Shown here: in pieces, positions 1 through 13,009 of the stretch | Layout: each line of letters opens with the position of its first letter | Numbering within the stretch: position 1 is the first letter of the stretch | NCBI RefSeq assembly: GCF_900116435.1 | Contig: NZ_FPAZ01000016.1 | Coordinates: 1 to 64,000, forward strand | Direction of reading: 5' to 3' | From: Pseudoalteromonas lipolytica | Lineage (GTDB): Bacteria; Pseudomonadota; Gammaproteobacteria; Enterobacterales; Alteromonadaceae | DNA: 64,000 bases | Program-made: the position numbers and the translations under genes | The notes under the pieces: model-generated | What the model was told of the DNA's origin: nothing | The model's input: only the letters and a program-made list of their open reading frames with translations | Databases searched by the model: none

Positions 1-323
1 CAGACATGGTACGCCAAGAGTTATGGGGGTTACTACTCGCTTACAACTTAATACGCATAATCATGCTTGATGCAACTAAAGAAGAAGATATCTTGCCTAC
101 TCAATTAAGCTTTAGCCAATCTATGCGGCAGGTAATCGCTTTCTTCATGTTTACGCCAATACATAGTGCAAGTAAGTTACCTGTTCATTATGATGAGTTA
201 CTGACAACACTTAGGTTGTTTATCTTACCCGATAGGCTACCAGACAGGCATTATCCAAGGGTGATAAGAAGGAAACCAAATAAGTATCCTTACAAAAGAA
301 AATGCCAGTCAGCTCTTAACTGA
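1..323 (+). CDS. IS4-family transposase, C-terminal fragment (cut by window edge)
   Basis: The frame is open from base 3 and ends at TGA 321-323, giving about 106 residues of a protein that starts outside the window. The segment VRQELWGLLLAYNLIR and the basic tail RKPNKYPYKRK resemble the C-terminal end of IS4-type DDE transposases. The catalytic D, D and E lie upstream and cannot be judged, so it is unknown whether the element is intact. A 12-base inverted repeat at 301-312/320-331 overlaps the stop codon and could be the transposon end or a hairpin protecting it from outside transcription. The family call is from recognised sequence, not a search. Confidence 0.75.
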   Translation, partial: DMVRQELWGLLLAYNLIRIIMLDATKEEDILPTQLSFSQSMRQVIAFFMFTPIHSASKLPVHYDELLTTLRLFILPDRLPDRHYPRVIRRKPNKYPYKRKCQSALN

Positions 324-351
324 CTGGCATTACGCCTATGCGGCCTTTTAT

Positions 352-383
352 ACCAATTAGCTTAATTAACTGGTCTTTTTTTT
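352..383 (+). terminator. Possible intrinsic terminator after the transposase
   Basis: An 8-base stem with one mismatch (352-359 with 367-374) is followed by a run of eight T at 376-383. The stem also resembles the end of the ATACCAA/TTGGTAT repeat elements seen nearby, so it may be a repeat end rather than a dedicated terminator. Confidence 0.4.
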
Positions 384-404
384 CACGCAATAAAACCCCC
401 GTTT

Positions 405-561
405 ATACCAAGGCAAAAATGTCGTTAGTAAGTTGTTCTCGGCAATTGCTCCTGCATTGCTCTATCTCCTGCATCCATGCTGTCGTAAATTAGACATTTT
501 TAACGCAGGTAGCGACAGGTTTAATCACTCAAAATAATTAAGTCGTATTGCGGGTTGGTAT
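405..561. repeat. MITE-like element with ATACCAA/TTGGTAT ends, copy 1
   Basis: A 157-base non-coding stretch starts with ATACCAA (405-411) and ends with its exact inverse TTGGTAT (555-561). Inside is a second inverted pair, AAAAATGTC and GACATTTTT. An alternative left end with the same start lies at 350-356. It contains no gene. A second segment with the same ends lies at 2942-3092 on the other side of icd. Small non-autonomous repeats of this form are, as I recall, common between genes in Pseudoalteromonas; membership of a repeat family is inferred. Confidence 0.45.
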
Positions 562-573
562 TATCGCATTCAT

Positions 574-602
574 AAAAAAAAGCGCTCAATGAGCGCTTTT
601 TT
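574..602 (-). terminator. Terminator of icd (works in both directions)
   Basis: The stem AGCGCTC/GAGCGCT (581-587/591-597) with loop AAT is flanked by an A-run on the left and a T-run on the right. It therefore gives a U-tract for either strand. It lies 19 bases past the icd stop. Confidence 0.8.
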
Positions 603-620
603 AACAGATTTCAATAACAA

Positions 621-2897
<2,277 letters not shown>

Positions 2898-2941
2898 TTA
2901 ATTAGCCATATTCAACAATGCAATTATATTGCTATCGAATA

Positions 2942-3092
2942 ATACCAACTCGCCATAACATTTGCTTTATTCGAGAATAAACCGCACCTAACAGCATTGC
3001 AGCGCTTATTTAGAATCACTAAATAACGACTTTTGCTGAGTTATCGGCAAGATTTTCCTCAATATCGCTCATTTAATTAACTGAATTGGTAT
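2942..3092. repeat. MITE-like element with ATACCAA/TTGGTAT ends, copy 2
   Basis: A 151-base non-coding block begins with ATACCAA (2942-2948) and ends with TTGGTAT (3086-3092). Its right end, TTAATTAA followed by three bases and AATTGGTAT, closely matches the inverse of 350-369 near copy 1. The interior differs from copy 1, so they share ends more than body. The interior looks like an intergenic repeat I associate with Pseudoalteromonas genomes; that is recollection. Confidence 0.5.
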
Positions 3093-3101
3093 CATAGCAA
3101 T

Positions 3102-3161
3102 CAGTCTGTTAGCTGTTGCAACTTAATACGGGGTATCAAAATAACCACAGCTGACAGACTG
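3102..3161. repeat. Long hairpin upstream of icd
   Basis: CAGTCTGTTAGCTG (3102-3115) pairs with CAGCTGACAGACTG (3148-3161): 14 pairs with a single G-U wobble on the plus strand, loop 32 bases. There is no U-tract after it on either side, so it is not a standard terminator. It could be a small RNA, an extended operator or an mRNA structure. Confidence 0.5.
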
Positions 3162-3403
3162 TAAAATTCTTATAGCCTAAATAGGCATAAAATGAAATTA
3201 GCCATAAGCCTTAGGTCAAAATGACGAAAAAGCTAAATTTAAGCAACAAGAGTGTAACAAGCTTGGCTCTAAAGGGCTAATAACAATTAAACAATTGGGA
3301 TGAAGAAAAGGAATTTCAAGGATAAATATAAGATATATTAGTGGGAAGAGAGTAAGCGAGGAACTTAACAAGGTCGCTCGCTTGATACTCGAATAGGTAA
3401 TAC

Positions 3404-3619
3404 CTAAGAAATTTCATCGTTAGGCGCAATATTCGTTGCGTGTAACCCTTTTGGACCTTGTTGCAATTCGAATGTTACATCTTGACCAGCTTTAAGTGTT
3501 TTATAACCGTCCATTACAATCGTTGAGTAATGAGCGAATATATCAGTCTCGCTACCGTCTTCTACGATGAAACCAAAACCTTTGGCATTGTTGAACCATT
3601 TGACTTTACCACAAGCCAT
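3404..3619 (-). CDS. cspD: Cold-shock-domain protein, CspD-like
   Basis: A 71-residue single cold-shock domain with both RNA-binding motifs, RNP1 KGFGFI (residues 13-18) and an RNP2-like DIFAHY (residues 26-31). Such proteins bind single-stranded DNA or RNA. In E. coli CspD is induced in stationary phase, blocks replication and is coded next to clpS, divergently, exactly as here. The C-terminal PNDEIS differs from E. coli CspD. The symbol is assigned by domain and neighbourhood; a general CspA-type role cannot be excluded. Confidence 0.9.
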   Translation of the reverse strand: MACGKVKWFNNAKGFGFIVEDGSETDIFAHYSTIVMDGYKTLKAGQDVTFELQQGPKGLHATNIAPNDEIS

Positions 3620-3819
3620 ACTTCTACATCCTTCTATAAGTTGACTAATTTAGTTATTCTAAACCGTGTAATTTGCTAGACTGACTAAGGTTTAATCAAT
3701 CTATAATTGACTGTAGTTTATTTAGGCAGTCAGTCAAGTGTTTTGAACTATTTTTTAACAATTTATTTATTTTTTTATTCAAGTTTGCTTGAGTTCTAAA
3801 GACAAGACTATATTTAATT

Positions 3820-4137
3820 ATGAGTGGTATGAAAGATTCTGGTGTTATTGAAACGGTTCGCGATAGTGAAAAGCAAAAACTGCAACCACCGCGAAAATAT
3901 AAGGTCATTTTAAATAATGATGATTACACGCCAATGGACTTTGTGATAGAAGTACTAATGACGTTTTTTAATATGGATAGCGATAGAGCAACAGATGTGA
4001 TGCTTCAAGTTCATCATAATGGTAAAGCAATATGCGGCATTTATAGCGCCGATGTTGCTTACACCAAAGTTGAGCAAGTTAATCGTTACGCACGAGACAA
4101 CGAGCATCCACTGCTATGTAGTTGTGAGCAGGAATAA
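3820..4137 (+). CDS. clpS: ATP-dependent Clp protease adaptor ClpS
   Basis: Delivers proteins with destabilising N-terminal residues to ClpAP. At 105 residues it matches the family. The substrate-pocket motif [12 protein letters not shown] is at residues 31-42 and the conserved pocket His is H66 in HHNGKAICG. It lies 70 bases before clpA on the same strand and diverges from cspD. No clear Shine-Dalgarno precedes the ATG at 3820; a second in-frame ATG at 3829 is possible. Aat and Bpt, coded about 3 kb away, create the N-degrons ClpS recognises. Confidence 0.97.
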   Translation: MSGMKDSGVIETVRDSEKQKLQPPRKYKVILNNDDYTPMDFVIEVLMTFFNMDSDRATDVMLQVHHNGKAICGIYSADVAYTKVEQVNRYARDNEHPLLCSCEQE

Positions 4138-4207
4138 ATACCAAGGTAGGGTGAACATTTAGCCCATCACAACGGTATATAAATATTATCTCAGTAAGGG
4201 GTTGCCA

Positions 4208-6472
4208 ATGCTAAACAAAGACTTAGAACTAACCTTGAATGCGGCGTTTCGCGAAGCAAGAACGCGCCGACATGAATTTATGACCGTCGAGCATCTTTTA
4301 CTCGCGCTGCTCGATAACCCTTCTGCTGGAGAAGCGCTTAACGCCTGTGGTGTAGATATGAGCGCGTTAAAAGTTGAGTTATCAGATTTTATCGACGAAA
4401 CAACGCCGGTTATTCCTGACTTAGAAGAAGACAGAGAAACACAGCCTACTTTGGGTTTTCAACGTGTGCTTCAACGCGCGGTGTTTCATGTGCAATCGTC
4501 AGGTAAGAGCGAAGTAACAGGCGTAAATGTACTTGTGGCTATGTTCTCTGAACAAGAAAGTCAAGCTGTTTATTTACTTAAAAAAGCGGATGTAAATCGT
4601 TTAGACATCGTTAACTTCATTTCGCATGGTATTTCGAAAGCCGATGATGATATCGGTGGTGATGACCATGATGATATTCATGAAGAAGTACAAGAGGTGC
4701 AAGGCGAAGAGCCGACTAAACTTGAAAACTTTACAACAAACCTCAATCAGCAAGCGATTGAAGGAAATATCGATCCGCTTGTTGGCCGTGATAATGAAGT
4801 CGAACGTACGGTACAAGTATTATGCCGTCGTAAGAAAAATAATCCATTATTGGTTGGTGAAGCCGGGGTAGGTAAAACAGCCATTGCTGAAGGCCTTGCT
4901 TATCGTATTGTGAAAAACGAAGTGCCTGATGTAATAGCCGATGCGGTTGTTTATTCACTTGATATGGGGGCATTATTAGCCGGTACAAAATACCGCGGCG
5001 ACTTTGAAAAACGTTTTAAATCGTTACTAAAAGAGCTGCAAGCTAAACCGCATTCAATTTTATTTATCGATGAGATACATACCATTATTGGTGCGGGTGC
5101 TGCGTCTGGTGGTGTAATGGATGCGTCTAACTTAATTAAGCCTTTACTTTCAAGTGGTAAATTACGTTGTATGGGCTCGACCACTTACAATGAGTATAAA
5201 AATATTTTTGAGAAAGACCGTGCTCTGGTACGTCGTTTCCAAAAAATTGATGTACTTGAACCAAGTGTGGCTGATACAACGAAAATCCTCAATGGCTTAA
5301 AAGAGCGTTACGAAGAGCATCATGGTATTCGTTACACGCAAAAAGCCCTTAAGGCAGCTGCTGAGCTGAGCGCAAAATACATTAATGAGCGTCATTTACC
5401 TGACAAAGCAATTGATGTGATTGACGAAGCCGGTGCAAATCAGCGCCTACAACCGATATCAAAACGCAAAAAAACCATTGGTGTAGCTGATATCGAGTTA
5501 ATTGTGTCAAAAATGGCGCGTATACCACAGCAAAGCGTTTCTTCAAGTGATAAAGAAACATTGAAGAACCTTGATCGTAACTTGAAGATGCTTGTATTTG
5601 GTCAAGATCAATCAATTGATGCATTAACATCGGCTATTCGTTTATCTCGCTCTGGACTCGCAAATGAAGATAAACCTGTGGGGTCGTTCTTATTTGCAGG
5701 CCCAACGGGTGTCGGTAAAACAGAGGTCACTAAGCAGTTAGCTAAGTGCTTGGGGGTTGAGTTTATTCGCTTTGATATGTCTGAATACGTTGAACGTCAC
5801 GCAGTAAGCCGTTTGATTGGTGCTCCTCCAGGCTATGTTGGCTTTGAGCAAGGTGGTTTATTAACCGAAGCCGTTATCAAAAACCCGCACGCGGTGGTGT
5901 TGCTTGATGAAATTGAAAAAGCGCATCCAGATATCTACAACATTTTATTACAAGTGATGGATCACGGCACCTTAACGGATAATAACGGCCGTAAAGCCGA
6001 CTTTAGAAATGTGGTAGTGGTAATGACAACCAACGCCGGTGTACAAGAGACTGTGCGTAAATCGATAGGCTTTACAGAGCAAGATCATTCTCACGATGCC
6101 ATGACTGAGATTAACAAGGTCTTTTCACCTGAATTTAGAAACCGCTTAGATAACATTATTTGGTTTAATCACCTTGAAAAAGACGTTATTTTGCAGGTTG
6201 TTGATAAATTCATTGTTGAGCTTCAAGCTCAGCTAGATAAGAAGTCTGTTAATCTTGAACTGACATCTAAAGCTCGTGAATGGTTGGCTGATAAAGGTTA
6301 CGACAAAGCAATGGGCGCACGGCCAATGGCGCGTGTGATTCAAGACGAGCTCAAAAAGCCGTTGGCCAATGAAATTCTATTTGGTGAGCTGGCCGCGGGT
6401 GGTTCAGTGAAAGTGTCGGTTAAGGACAAGAAAATTCACTTTGAATATGAAACAAACCTTGAAACAGCGTAA
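4208..6472 (+). CDS. clpA: ATP-dependent Clp protease ATP-binding subunit ClpA
   Basis: Hexameric AAA+ unfoldase that feeds substrates to ClpP. The 754 residues (E. coli 758) hold the N-terminal double Clp-N domain ([14 protein letters not shown] and [14 protein letters not shown]), the first AAA module with Walker [10 protein letters not shown] near residue 217, and the second with GPTGVGKTE near 499. The ATG at 4208 is preceded by AAGGGG with 6-base spacing and fits E. coli ClpA; a TTG six bases earlier is less likely. clpS precedes it and a strong terminator follows. clpP is not in the window. Confidence 0.97.
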   Translation: MLNKDLELTLNAAFREARTRRHEFMTVEHLLLALLDNPSAGEALNACGVDMSALKVELSDFIDETTPVIPDLEEDRETQPTLGFQRVLQRAVFHVQSSGKSEVTGVNVLVAMFSEQESQAVYLLKKADVNRLDIVNFISHGISKADDDIGGDDHDDIHEEVQEVQGEEPTKLENFTTNLNQQAIEGNIDPLVGRDNEVERTVQVLCRRKKNNPLLVGEAGVGKTAIAEGLAYRIVKNEVPDVIADAVVYSLDMGALLAGTKYRGDFEKRFKSLLKELQAKPHSILFIDEIHTIIGAGAASGGVMDASNLIKPLLSSGKLRCMGSTTYNEYKNIFEKDRALVRRFQKIDVLEPSVADTTKILNGLKERYEEHHGIRYTQKALKAAAELSAKYINERHLPDKAIDVIDEAGANQRLQPISKRKKTIGVADIELIVSKMARIPQQSVSSSDKETLKNLDRNLKMLVFGQDQSIDALTSAIRLSRSGLANEDKPVGSFLFAGPTGVGKTEVTKQLAKCLGVEFIRFDMSEYVERHAVSRLIGAPPGYVGFEQGGLLTEAVIKNPHAVVLLDEIEKAHPDIYNILLQVMDHGTLTDNNGRKADFRNVVVVMTTNAGVQETVRKSIGFTEQDHSHDAMTEINKVFSPEFRNRLDNIIWFNHLEKDVILQVVDKFIVELQAQLDKKSVNLELTSKAREWLADKGYDKAMGARPMARVIQDELKKPLANEILFGELAAGGSVKVSVKDKKIHFEYETNLETA

Positions 6473-6491
6473 GGTTTAAAAGGCAGAAAAC

Positions 6492-6519
6492 AAAAAGCCC
6501 AGCTAATGCTGGGCTTTTT
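6492..6519 (+). terminator. Terminator of clpS-clpA
   Basis: Stem AGCCCAGC/GCTGGGCT with loop TAAT, flanked by A5 and T5, 20 bases past the clpA stop. Confidence 0.85.
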
Positions 6520-6646
6520 GTTTATTAAATGGAATTGAAACTAGGGTAGTTTGAACACCATTTAATAAACGCTTTTAGCTCTTTGTAATAAACACACCTG
6601 CCCATTCAAAGCAGCAAAAAGCTAAATCTCTCGTTATCGCACTAAC

Positions 6647-6883
<237 letters not shown>

Positions 6884-6955
6884 TTAATAGTTAAACGCTG
6901 CAGATTTTGCCGAAAATACAGCAATAAGTAAAGCTACAGGGCTCAAATTTGTAAA

Positions 6956-7660
6956 TTAAATCGCCAACCAGTGATCGCCAAGATGCTTTTCTGCGGGCAA
7001 AAATTGGGTTTTGTATTTCATTTTGTCACATTCGTCGATTTGATAGCCCAAATAGACAAATTGTTTTGCTTGTTGTTTAGCAAACTTAATTTGCTGCATG
7101 ATCATGATACTACCAATGCTGTACTTCTCATAATCGGGATCAAAAAATGTGTAAATTGCGGAAACTGCATTGTGCATGCAGTCGGTGACTGCTACAGCAA
7201 CGAGCTTGTCACCTTCTCGCAGTTCAATAAATGTCACAGGCAACCATTGGCAAAATAAAAAGCTTTCATATTGGTTCTGATCAGGCGGAAACATAGAGCC
7301 ATCTTGATGTCGTTGCGTAATGTACTTGCAATAAAGAGGGTAATATTCTGCGCGTTCATATTCACTGTAACTAACCGTAAAAAGTTTGTCTGCTTTGTTT
7401 AGTTTACGTTTTTGTGATTTAGAAGGCGTAAATTGTTGCGCTAAGACACGCACTGAATTACAGGCGTTACAAACAGGGCAGTGAGGACGATATATTTGGT
7501 CACCACTGCGCCTAAACCCTAATGCTAACAATTGTTCAAATTTATCAGGGCAATAGCAACTTGGGTCCAATATAACGAGGAGCTGCTCTTGGCGATCCGG
7601 TAAATAACTGCAATCAAATTGCTGGCTCAAACCAAGCCTAGCGGGTAAATGCTCAGTCAT
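6956..7660 (-). CDS. bpt: Aspartate/glutamate leucyltransferase (Bpt, ATE family)
   Basis: Transfers leucine from Leu-tRNA to N-terminal Asp or Glu, making proteins into ClpS/ClpAP substrates. The 234 residues show the N-terminal cysteine cluster CPVCNACNSVR (about residues 61-71) and the Y-LGY-I segment near the C-terminus (VYLGYQIDECDKMKYK) typical of bacterial arginyl/leucyl transferases. It overlaps the end of aat by 8 bases, so the two transferases are probably translated together. E. coli lacks Bpt; Vibrio and other marine gammaproteobacteria have the bpt-aat pair. Confidence 0.93.
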   Translation of the reverse strand: MTEHLPARLGLSQQFDCSYLPDRQEQLLVILDPSCYCPDKFEQLLALGFRRSGDQIYRPHCPVCNACNSVRVLAQQFTPSKSQKRKLNKADKLFTVSYSEYERAEYYPLYCKYITQRHQDGSMFPPDQNQYESFLFCQWLPVTFIELREGDKLVAVAVTDCMHNAVSAIYTFFDPDYEKYSIGSIMIMQQIKFAKQQAKQFVYLGYQIDECDKMKYKTQFLPAEKHLGDHWLAI

Positions 7661-8369
7661 AAATATTTATCAACTCTTGTGGTTGCCACATGTCTGCTGT
7701 GGGAACATAGTTTTTTGCTAACTTAAGTCTAGTTAAAAATTCACTACGTGGGATAACTTTTGCACCTAAAGTTAGCAAATAAGGGTTCTCTAGCTGACAA
7801 TCAATAAAATGAGCATTGTGTTTCTTTAGCCAGTTAACGAGTGCCCACATTGCCAGTTTTGAGCCGTTTGATACTTGGTGAAACATCGACTCTCCACAAA
7901 ATACGCCATGTTGCATGATGCCATAGAGACCGGCGACTAACTCATTGTCATGCCAAATCTCGACACTGTGTGCAAGACCTTGTTGATGGGCTTGAATGTA
8001 AGCATCCATCATTTGCTCAGTGATCCACGTACCTTCTGCGTCTAAGCGTTGTTCACGGCAAGCTGAAATCACGTGAGAAAAAGCATGATTAATCGTGACG
8101 CGAAACGCAGAGCACTTTAAATATTTTTTTAAGCTACGACTAACATGAAACTCGTCAAGTTCAATGATGCCTCGCAGGCTAGGTGACCACCACATAATCG
8201 GCTCATAATCACTAAACCAAGGGAATATACCGGATTGATAGGCGTTCTTTAAGCGCGCAACAGATAACCCACCGCCAATTGCTAAAAGGCCATCAGGCTC
8301 GTCAAGGGCATGCTCAGGGTTGGGGAAATCAACACCTGATTCAGGAAGTTGATAAATTTGCTTTGTCAT
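7653..8369 (-). CDS. aat: Leucyl/phenylalanyl-tRNA--protein transferase
   Basis: Adds Leu or Phe from tRNA to proteins with N-terminal Arg or Lys, creating primary N-degrons for ClpS. The 238-residue chain has the family motifs GLLAIGG, YQSGIFPWF, MWWSPSLRG and the GVFCGESMFH segment near residue 151, followed by SNGSKLAMWALV. It is first in the leftward run aat-bpt-infA and overlaps bpt by 8 bases. trxB lies just upstream with its own terminator, an order shared in outline with E. coli (trxB ... aat-infA-clpA). Confidence 0.96.
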   Translation of the reverse strand: MTKQIYQLPESGVDFPNPEHALDEPDGLLAIGGGLSVARLKNAYQSGIFPWFSDYEPIMWWSPSLRGIIELDEFHVSRSLKKYLKCSAFRVTINHAFSHVISACREQRLDAEGTWITEQMMDAYIQAHQQGLAHSVEIWHDNELVAGLYGIMQHGVFCGESMFHQVSNGSKLAMWALVNWLKKHNAHFIDCQLENPYLLTLGAKVIPRSEFLTRLKLAKNYVPTADMWQPQELINIYD

Positions 8370-8418
8370 TGCAGCGGATTCATTATTATTTTTGATAATT
8401 TTAGCAAAATTTTTGCCT

Positions 8419-8443
8419 AAAAAAAGGGGCTGTATAGCCCCTT
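8419..8443 (-). terminator. Terminator of trxB
   Basis: Stem AAGGGGCT/AGCCCCTT (8424-8431/8436-8443) with loop GTAT; on the minus strand it runs into seven U. It separates trxB from aat. Confidence 0.85.
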
Positions 8444-8474
8444 GGTATTTTAAAAAGGTGTTTTAAATCGCTGG

Positions 8475-9470
<996 letters not shown>

Positions 9471-9713
9471 CTAAGAAAAACAAGGCGGAAGTAAACAAAA
9501 GGGCGGATTATTTTTTTAAGTAAATCGCGAAGCTGTCAAATAATCCTTACTTAATAAAATTTAAATGCCTCTTTTTGCTTATAAAACGAGCTAATAGTGA
9601 AGTATTAGCGTAGCAAAGTGCGTTAATTCATGACCAAGCAATATTTTTTTGGTATGTTTTAGCTAATTTTGATATTAGCTTAGACTTTAGGCTAGATAAA
9701 CGAACAGGCAATT

Positions 9714-11039
9714 ATGGTATTTTGGCAGGAAAAGCCCGCATTTGGGCTGACTACAGAAGACGTCCAAGTCTTAACCAATGCGAGAGAGTATCGCACTGAA
9801 CTATTGCGTCTAATTCGTTCGGCGACGAAAAGAATTTATATTACTGCTTTATATTTACAAGACGATGAAGCGGGTCAAGAGGTTTTAACAGCCTTACATG
9901 AGGCGTCTTTAGCGAATCCTGAGTTGGAAGTAAACGTGTTAGTAGACTTTCATCGTGCTCAACGGGGCTTAATTGGTGCTGCCAAGTCTGATGGCAATGC
10001 CAGCATGTATTGTGATTTCCAAGAAAAGTATCAGTCAAACGTTAAAGTGTATGGTGTACCCGTAAAAGCGAAAGAGCTTTTTGGGGTATTACATTTAAAA
10101 GGCTTCGTAATTGACGACACCTTACTTTACAGCGGTGCGAGCTTAAATAATGTTTATTTACAACAGGATGATCGTTATCGTCTTGACCGTTATTTTTTAG
10201 TTCACCAAGCAGGCTTGTGTAATTCGGTCATCGAATTTATTAACACACATTTATTGAGCTCTGCAGCTGTTCCACGCATTGATACGCGCCCGTTAACTCA
10301 ATTCAATGATATCAAAGTTGCTCAAAAGCAATTAATGAGAGATCTAAAATCAGCAAGTTATGACAGTGCGGCTGAGGCAAGTGCAGGTGAGTTAGGGGTG
10401 CGTTTGTTTTTGGGTTTAGGTCGGCGTAGCAATAAGCTAAACCGCTTAATCAAATCATTATTTGATACAACAGAGCACGAACTCATTCTTTACACGCCGT
10501 ATTTTAATTTCCCTGCACCGTTGATGCGCTCGTTACGTCGCCTTTTAAAACAAGGTAAAAACGTGACCATTGTGGTGGGAGATAAAACAGCAAACGACTT
10601 TTACTTACCGCCATCTGAGCCGTTTAGTAAAATTGGTGCGCTGCCATATTTATACGAAACCATTTTGTATAAATTTTTAAAATCGCAAAAGCGTCATATC
10701 GCCAATGGTAACCTTAACGTTTATCTGTGGAAACACGAGAGCAACTCATTCCATTTAAAAGGGATTTGCTCTGACAAGCGTTTGCATCTGTTAAGCGGGC
10801 ATAATTTAAATCCGCGTGCATGGGGGCTTGATATTGAAAATGGTATTTTAATTGACGATCCGCAGCAGCATATACTAAAGCAAATAGAGCAAGAAAAGCA
10901 GGCGATATTAACTCATTGCCGACGCTTATCAGGCCCGCAAGATTTAGAAACGATGGATGACTACCCAGCGCCTGTAAAAAAATTACTGGGTCAGGCCAAA
11001 CGTGTGAAAGTTGATTTTATAATCAAACGATTTATCTAA
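9714..11039 (+). CDS. pssA: CDP-diacylglycerol--serine O-phosphatidyltransferase
   Basis: Makes phosphatidylserine, the precursor of phosphatidylethanolamine. This is the PLD-superfamily class of gammaproteobacteria, 441 residues (E. coli 451), not the membrane-embedded class. Two HKD motifs are visible, HLKGFVIDD near residue 127 and HLKGICSD near 347, the second followed by LSGHNLNPRAWGLDIENG. It has no signal peptide or clear membrane helix, as expected for a membrane-associated cytosolic enzyme. AGG lies 7 bases before the ATG. The gene is alone and shares a two-way terminator with ald. Confidence 0.94.
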   Translation: MVFWQEKPAFGLTTEDVQVLTNAREYRTELLRLIRSATKRIYITALYLQDDEAGQEVLTALHEASLANPELEVNVLVDFHRAQRGLIGAAKSDGNASMYCDFQEKYQSNVKVYGVPVKAKELFGVLHLKGFVIDDTLLYSGASLNNVYLQQDDRYRLDRYFLVHQAGLCNSVIEFINTHLLSSAAVPRIDTRPLTQFNDIKVAQKQLMRDLKSASYDSAAEASAGELGVRLFLGLGRRSNKLNRLIKSLFDTTEHELILYTPYFNFPAPLMRSLRRLLKQGKNVTIVVGDKTANDFYLPPSEPFSKIGALPYLYETILYKFLKSQKRHIANGNLNVYLWKHESNSFHLKGICSDKRLHLLSGHNLNPRAWGLDIENGILIDDPQQHILKQIEQEKQAILTHCRRLSGPQDLETMDDYPAPVKKLLGQAKRVKVDFIIKRFI

Positions 11040-11079
11040 CTATCAACCAGATAAACAGAGTCTTGTGTTTTTTGAGACG

Positions 11080-11109
11080 AAAAAAAAGCAGCGATATCGC
11101 TGCTTTTTT
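11080..11109. terminator. Two-way terminator between pssA and ald
   Basis: A perfect palindrome AGCAGCGATATCGCTGCT flanked by A-run and T-run, between two converging genes. Confidence 0.85.
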
Positions 11110-11124
11110 GTTTCACAATGCTAA

Positions 11125-12246
11125 TTAAGCATTTTCAACTGCTGTACGTGGGTCAACATATTCCATGTTGAATGCTTCAGCTACTTCTTTGTAAGTAACT
11201 TGGCCTTTAATCACGTTTAAGCCTTTTAAGAAGTGTGCATCGTCAAGAAGCGCTTTCTTATAGCCTTTGTTAGCAAGGTTGATGATAAACGGTAATGTTG
11301 CGTTATTAAGTGCGAACGTAGAAGTACGTGGAACAGCACCTGGCATGTTTGCAACACAGTAGTGAACAACGTCATCAACAATGTAAGTAGGATCAGCGTG
11401 TGTCGTCGCTTTTGAAGTCGCGATACAACCACCTTGGTCGATTGCAACGTCAACGATTGCAGAACCAGGCTTCATTGCTTTGATGTGTTCAGCTGTCACT
11501 AATTTAGGCGCTGCAGCACCTGGGATTAGTACGCCACCGATCACAAGGTCAGCTTCTAGTACGTGTTTCTCTAGCGCATCAGCGGTTGAGTAAATCGCTT
11601 TCACTTTGTTACCAAACTGAGCGTCTAGTGCACGTAATACATCGATGTTACGGTCTAAAACAACCACATCTGCACCTAGGCCAACTGCCATTTGTGCTGC
11701 ACTACGCCCAACCATGCCGCCGCCGATAACAACAACTTTAGCTGGCTCAACACCTGGTACACCACCAAGTAACATACCACGGCCGTGGTTCGACTTTTCT
11801 AGCGCTTGTGCACCAGCTTGGATTGACATACGACCAGCAACTTCACTCATCGGTGCTAGAAGTGGTAAACCGCCACGAGCGTCTGTTACTGTTTCGTAAG
11901 CGATACAGATTGCGCCACTTTTAACAAGGTCTTCAGTTTGTGGAAGATCAGGTGCTAAGTGAAGGTAAGTAAATAGAATTTGGTCTTCGCGTAACATTGC
12001 ACGCTCAACCGCTTGTGGCTCTTTTACTTTTACGATCATTTCAGCTTTAGCAAAAACGTCAGCTGGGGTAGGTAAAATTTCAGCGCCTGCTGCAATATAA
12101 TCTTCGTTAGTGAAGCCAATGCCCATACCTGCATCAGTTTCAACGAACACTTGGTGGCCATGGTTTACTAGTTCACGAACACTCGCAGGAACCATACCTA
12201 CACGGTATTCATGGTTTTTAATTTCTTTTGGTACACCAATAATCAT
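11125..12246 (-). CDS. ald: Alanine dehydrogenase
   Basis: Converts L-alanine to pyruvate and ammonia with NAD, reversibly. The 373-residue chain begins MIIGVPKEIKNHEYRVGM, has the catalytic-region HLAPD, and the NAD fold motif VVIGGGMVGRSAAQMA near residues 171-186. It also ends like the family (HFLKGLNVIKGQVTYKEVAEA). It is divergent from lrp with 142 bases between start codons, an arrangement suggesting Lrp control of ald; that is inference. Confidence 0.96.
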   Translation of the reverse strand: MIIGVPKEIKNHEYRVGMVPASVRELVNHGHQVFVETDAGMGIGFTNEDYIAAGAEILPTPADVFAKAEMIVKVKEPQAVERAMLREDQILFTYLHLAPDLPQTEDLVKSGAICIAYETVTDARGGLPLLAPMSEVAGRMSIQAGAQALEKSNHGRGMLLGGVPGVEPAKVVVIGGGMVGRSAAQMAVGLGADVVVLDRNIDVLRALDAQFGNKVKAIYSTADALEKHVLEADLVIGGVLIPGAAAPKLVTAEHIKAMKPGSAIVDVAIDQGGCIATSKATTHADPTYIVDDVVHYCVANMPGAVPRTSTFALNNATLPFIINLANKGYKKALLDDAHFLKGLNVIKGQVTYKEVAEAFNMEYVDPRTAVENA

Positions 12247-12388
12247 AGTTTTTCGCCTTAATAGAACGGGATAAAATTTTCGACTATTATATTCATGACA
12301 TGGCAGTGTGTCTCACCTTTTTTAATTTCATTTGTAGTGATATAATCTAAAAAATATATTTTAACAGTGTAAAACTCTGGTTTGGCGT

Positions 12389-12868
12389 ATGCATCAATTA
12401 CTTGACAGAATAGACCGAAAAATTTTAATGGAATTACAGCTTGATGGAAGGCTCTCTAACGTAGAGTTAGCAAGGCGTGTAGGCTTAAGTGCGACCCCGT
12501 GTTTAGAGCGTGTAAAGAAGCTTGAAAGAGAAGGCTACATACTCGGGTACAAAGCAGTTGTTGATCCTGCCAAATTGGGTCAGGGGTTGTCGGTGTACGT
12601 TGAGGTCACGATTACGAAAACCTCACCTGATGTATTTGAAGAATTTAATTCGGCGGTAAAAAAGCACGATGAAATAATTGAGTGTCACCTCGTTTCGGGA
12701 AATTTCGACTTTTTATTAAAGACCCGCGTTAATGACATGTCAGAATACCGTAACGTACTGGGTGATATCTTACTTAAGTTACCTAATGTAAGTGAGAGCC
12801 GTACCTACGTCGTGATGGAAGAAGTAAAAGGTGAACAAGGGGTGATTATTCGTCCTTATATTGCATAA
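12389..12868 (+). CDS. lrp: Leucine-responsive regulatory protein Lrp
   Basis: Global regulator of amino acid metabolism. The 159 residues have an N-terminal winged helix (LDRIDRKILMELQLDGRLS, then LARRVGLSATPCLERVKKLE) and a C-terminal ligand-binding RAM domain (ECHLVSGNFDFLLKTRV, RTYVVMEEVK) that track E. coli Lrp almost motif for motif. The position before ftsK is also that of E. coli lrp, which supports Lrp itself rather than another family member. A second, more distant AsnC/Lrp protein is coded at 41.5 kb. The Shine-Dalgarno is weak. Confidence 0.93.
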   Translation: MHQLLDRIDRKILMELQLDGRLSNVELARRVGLSATPCLERVKKLEREGYILGYKAVVDPAKLGQGLSVYVEVTITKTSPDVFEEFNSAVKKHDEIIECHLVSGNFDFLLKTRVNDMSEYRNVLGDILLKLPNVSESRTYVVMEEVKGEQGVIIRPYIA

Positions 12869-13009
12869 ACTGTTAAAATAAACAAAGAGTAACAAAAACT
12901 TGTTCATTATCAGTCCATCATGGTTAAGATAAAGTGCAACAAACGGCATTTCCTGCTAAGGTATTTCACTGCTAATCGATGAGTAAAGAATAATAAGGAA
13001 TAGGGAGCT

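Noticed and set aside
3354..3383. Strong terminator after cspD
   Set aside because: The inverted repeat AAGCGAG/CTCGCTT is real but has a long loop and no U-run; mentioned only within the spacer entry.
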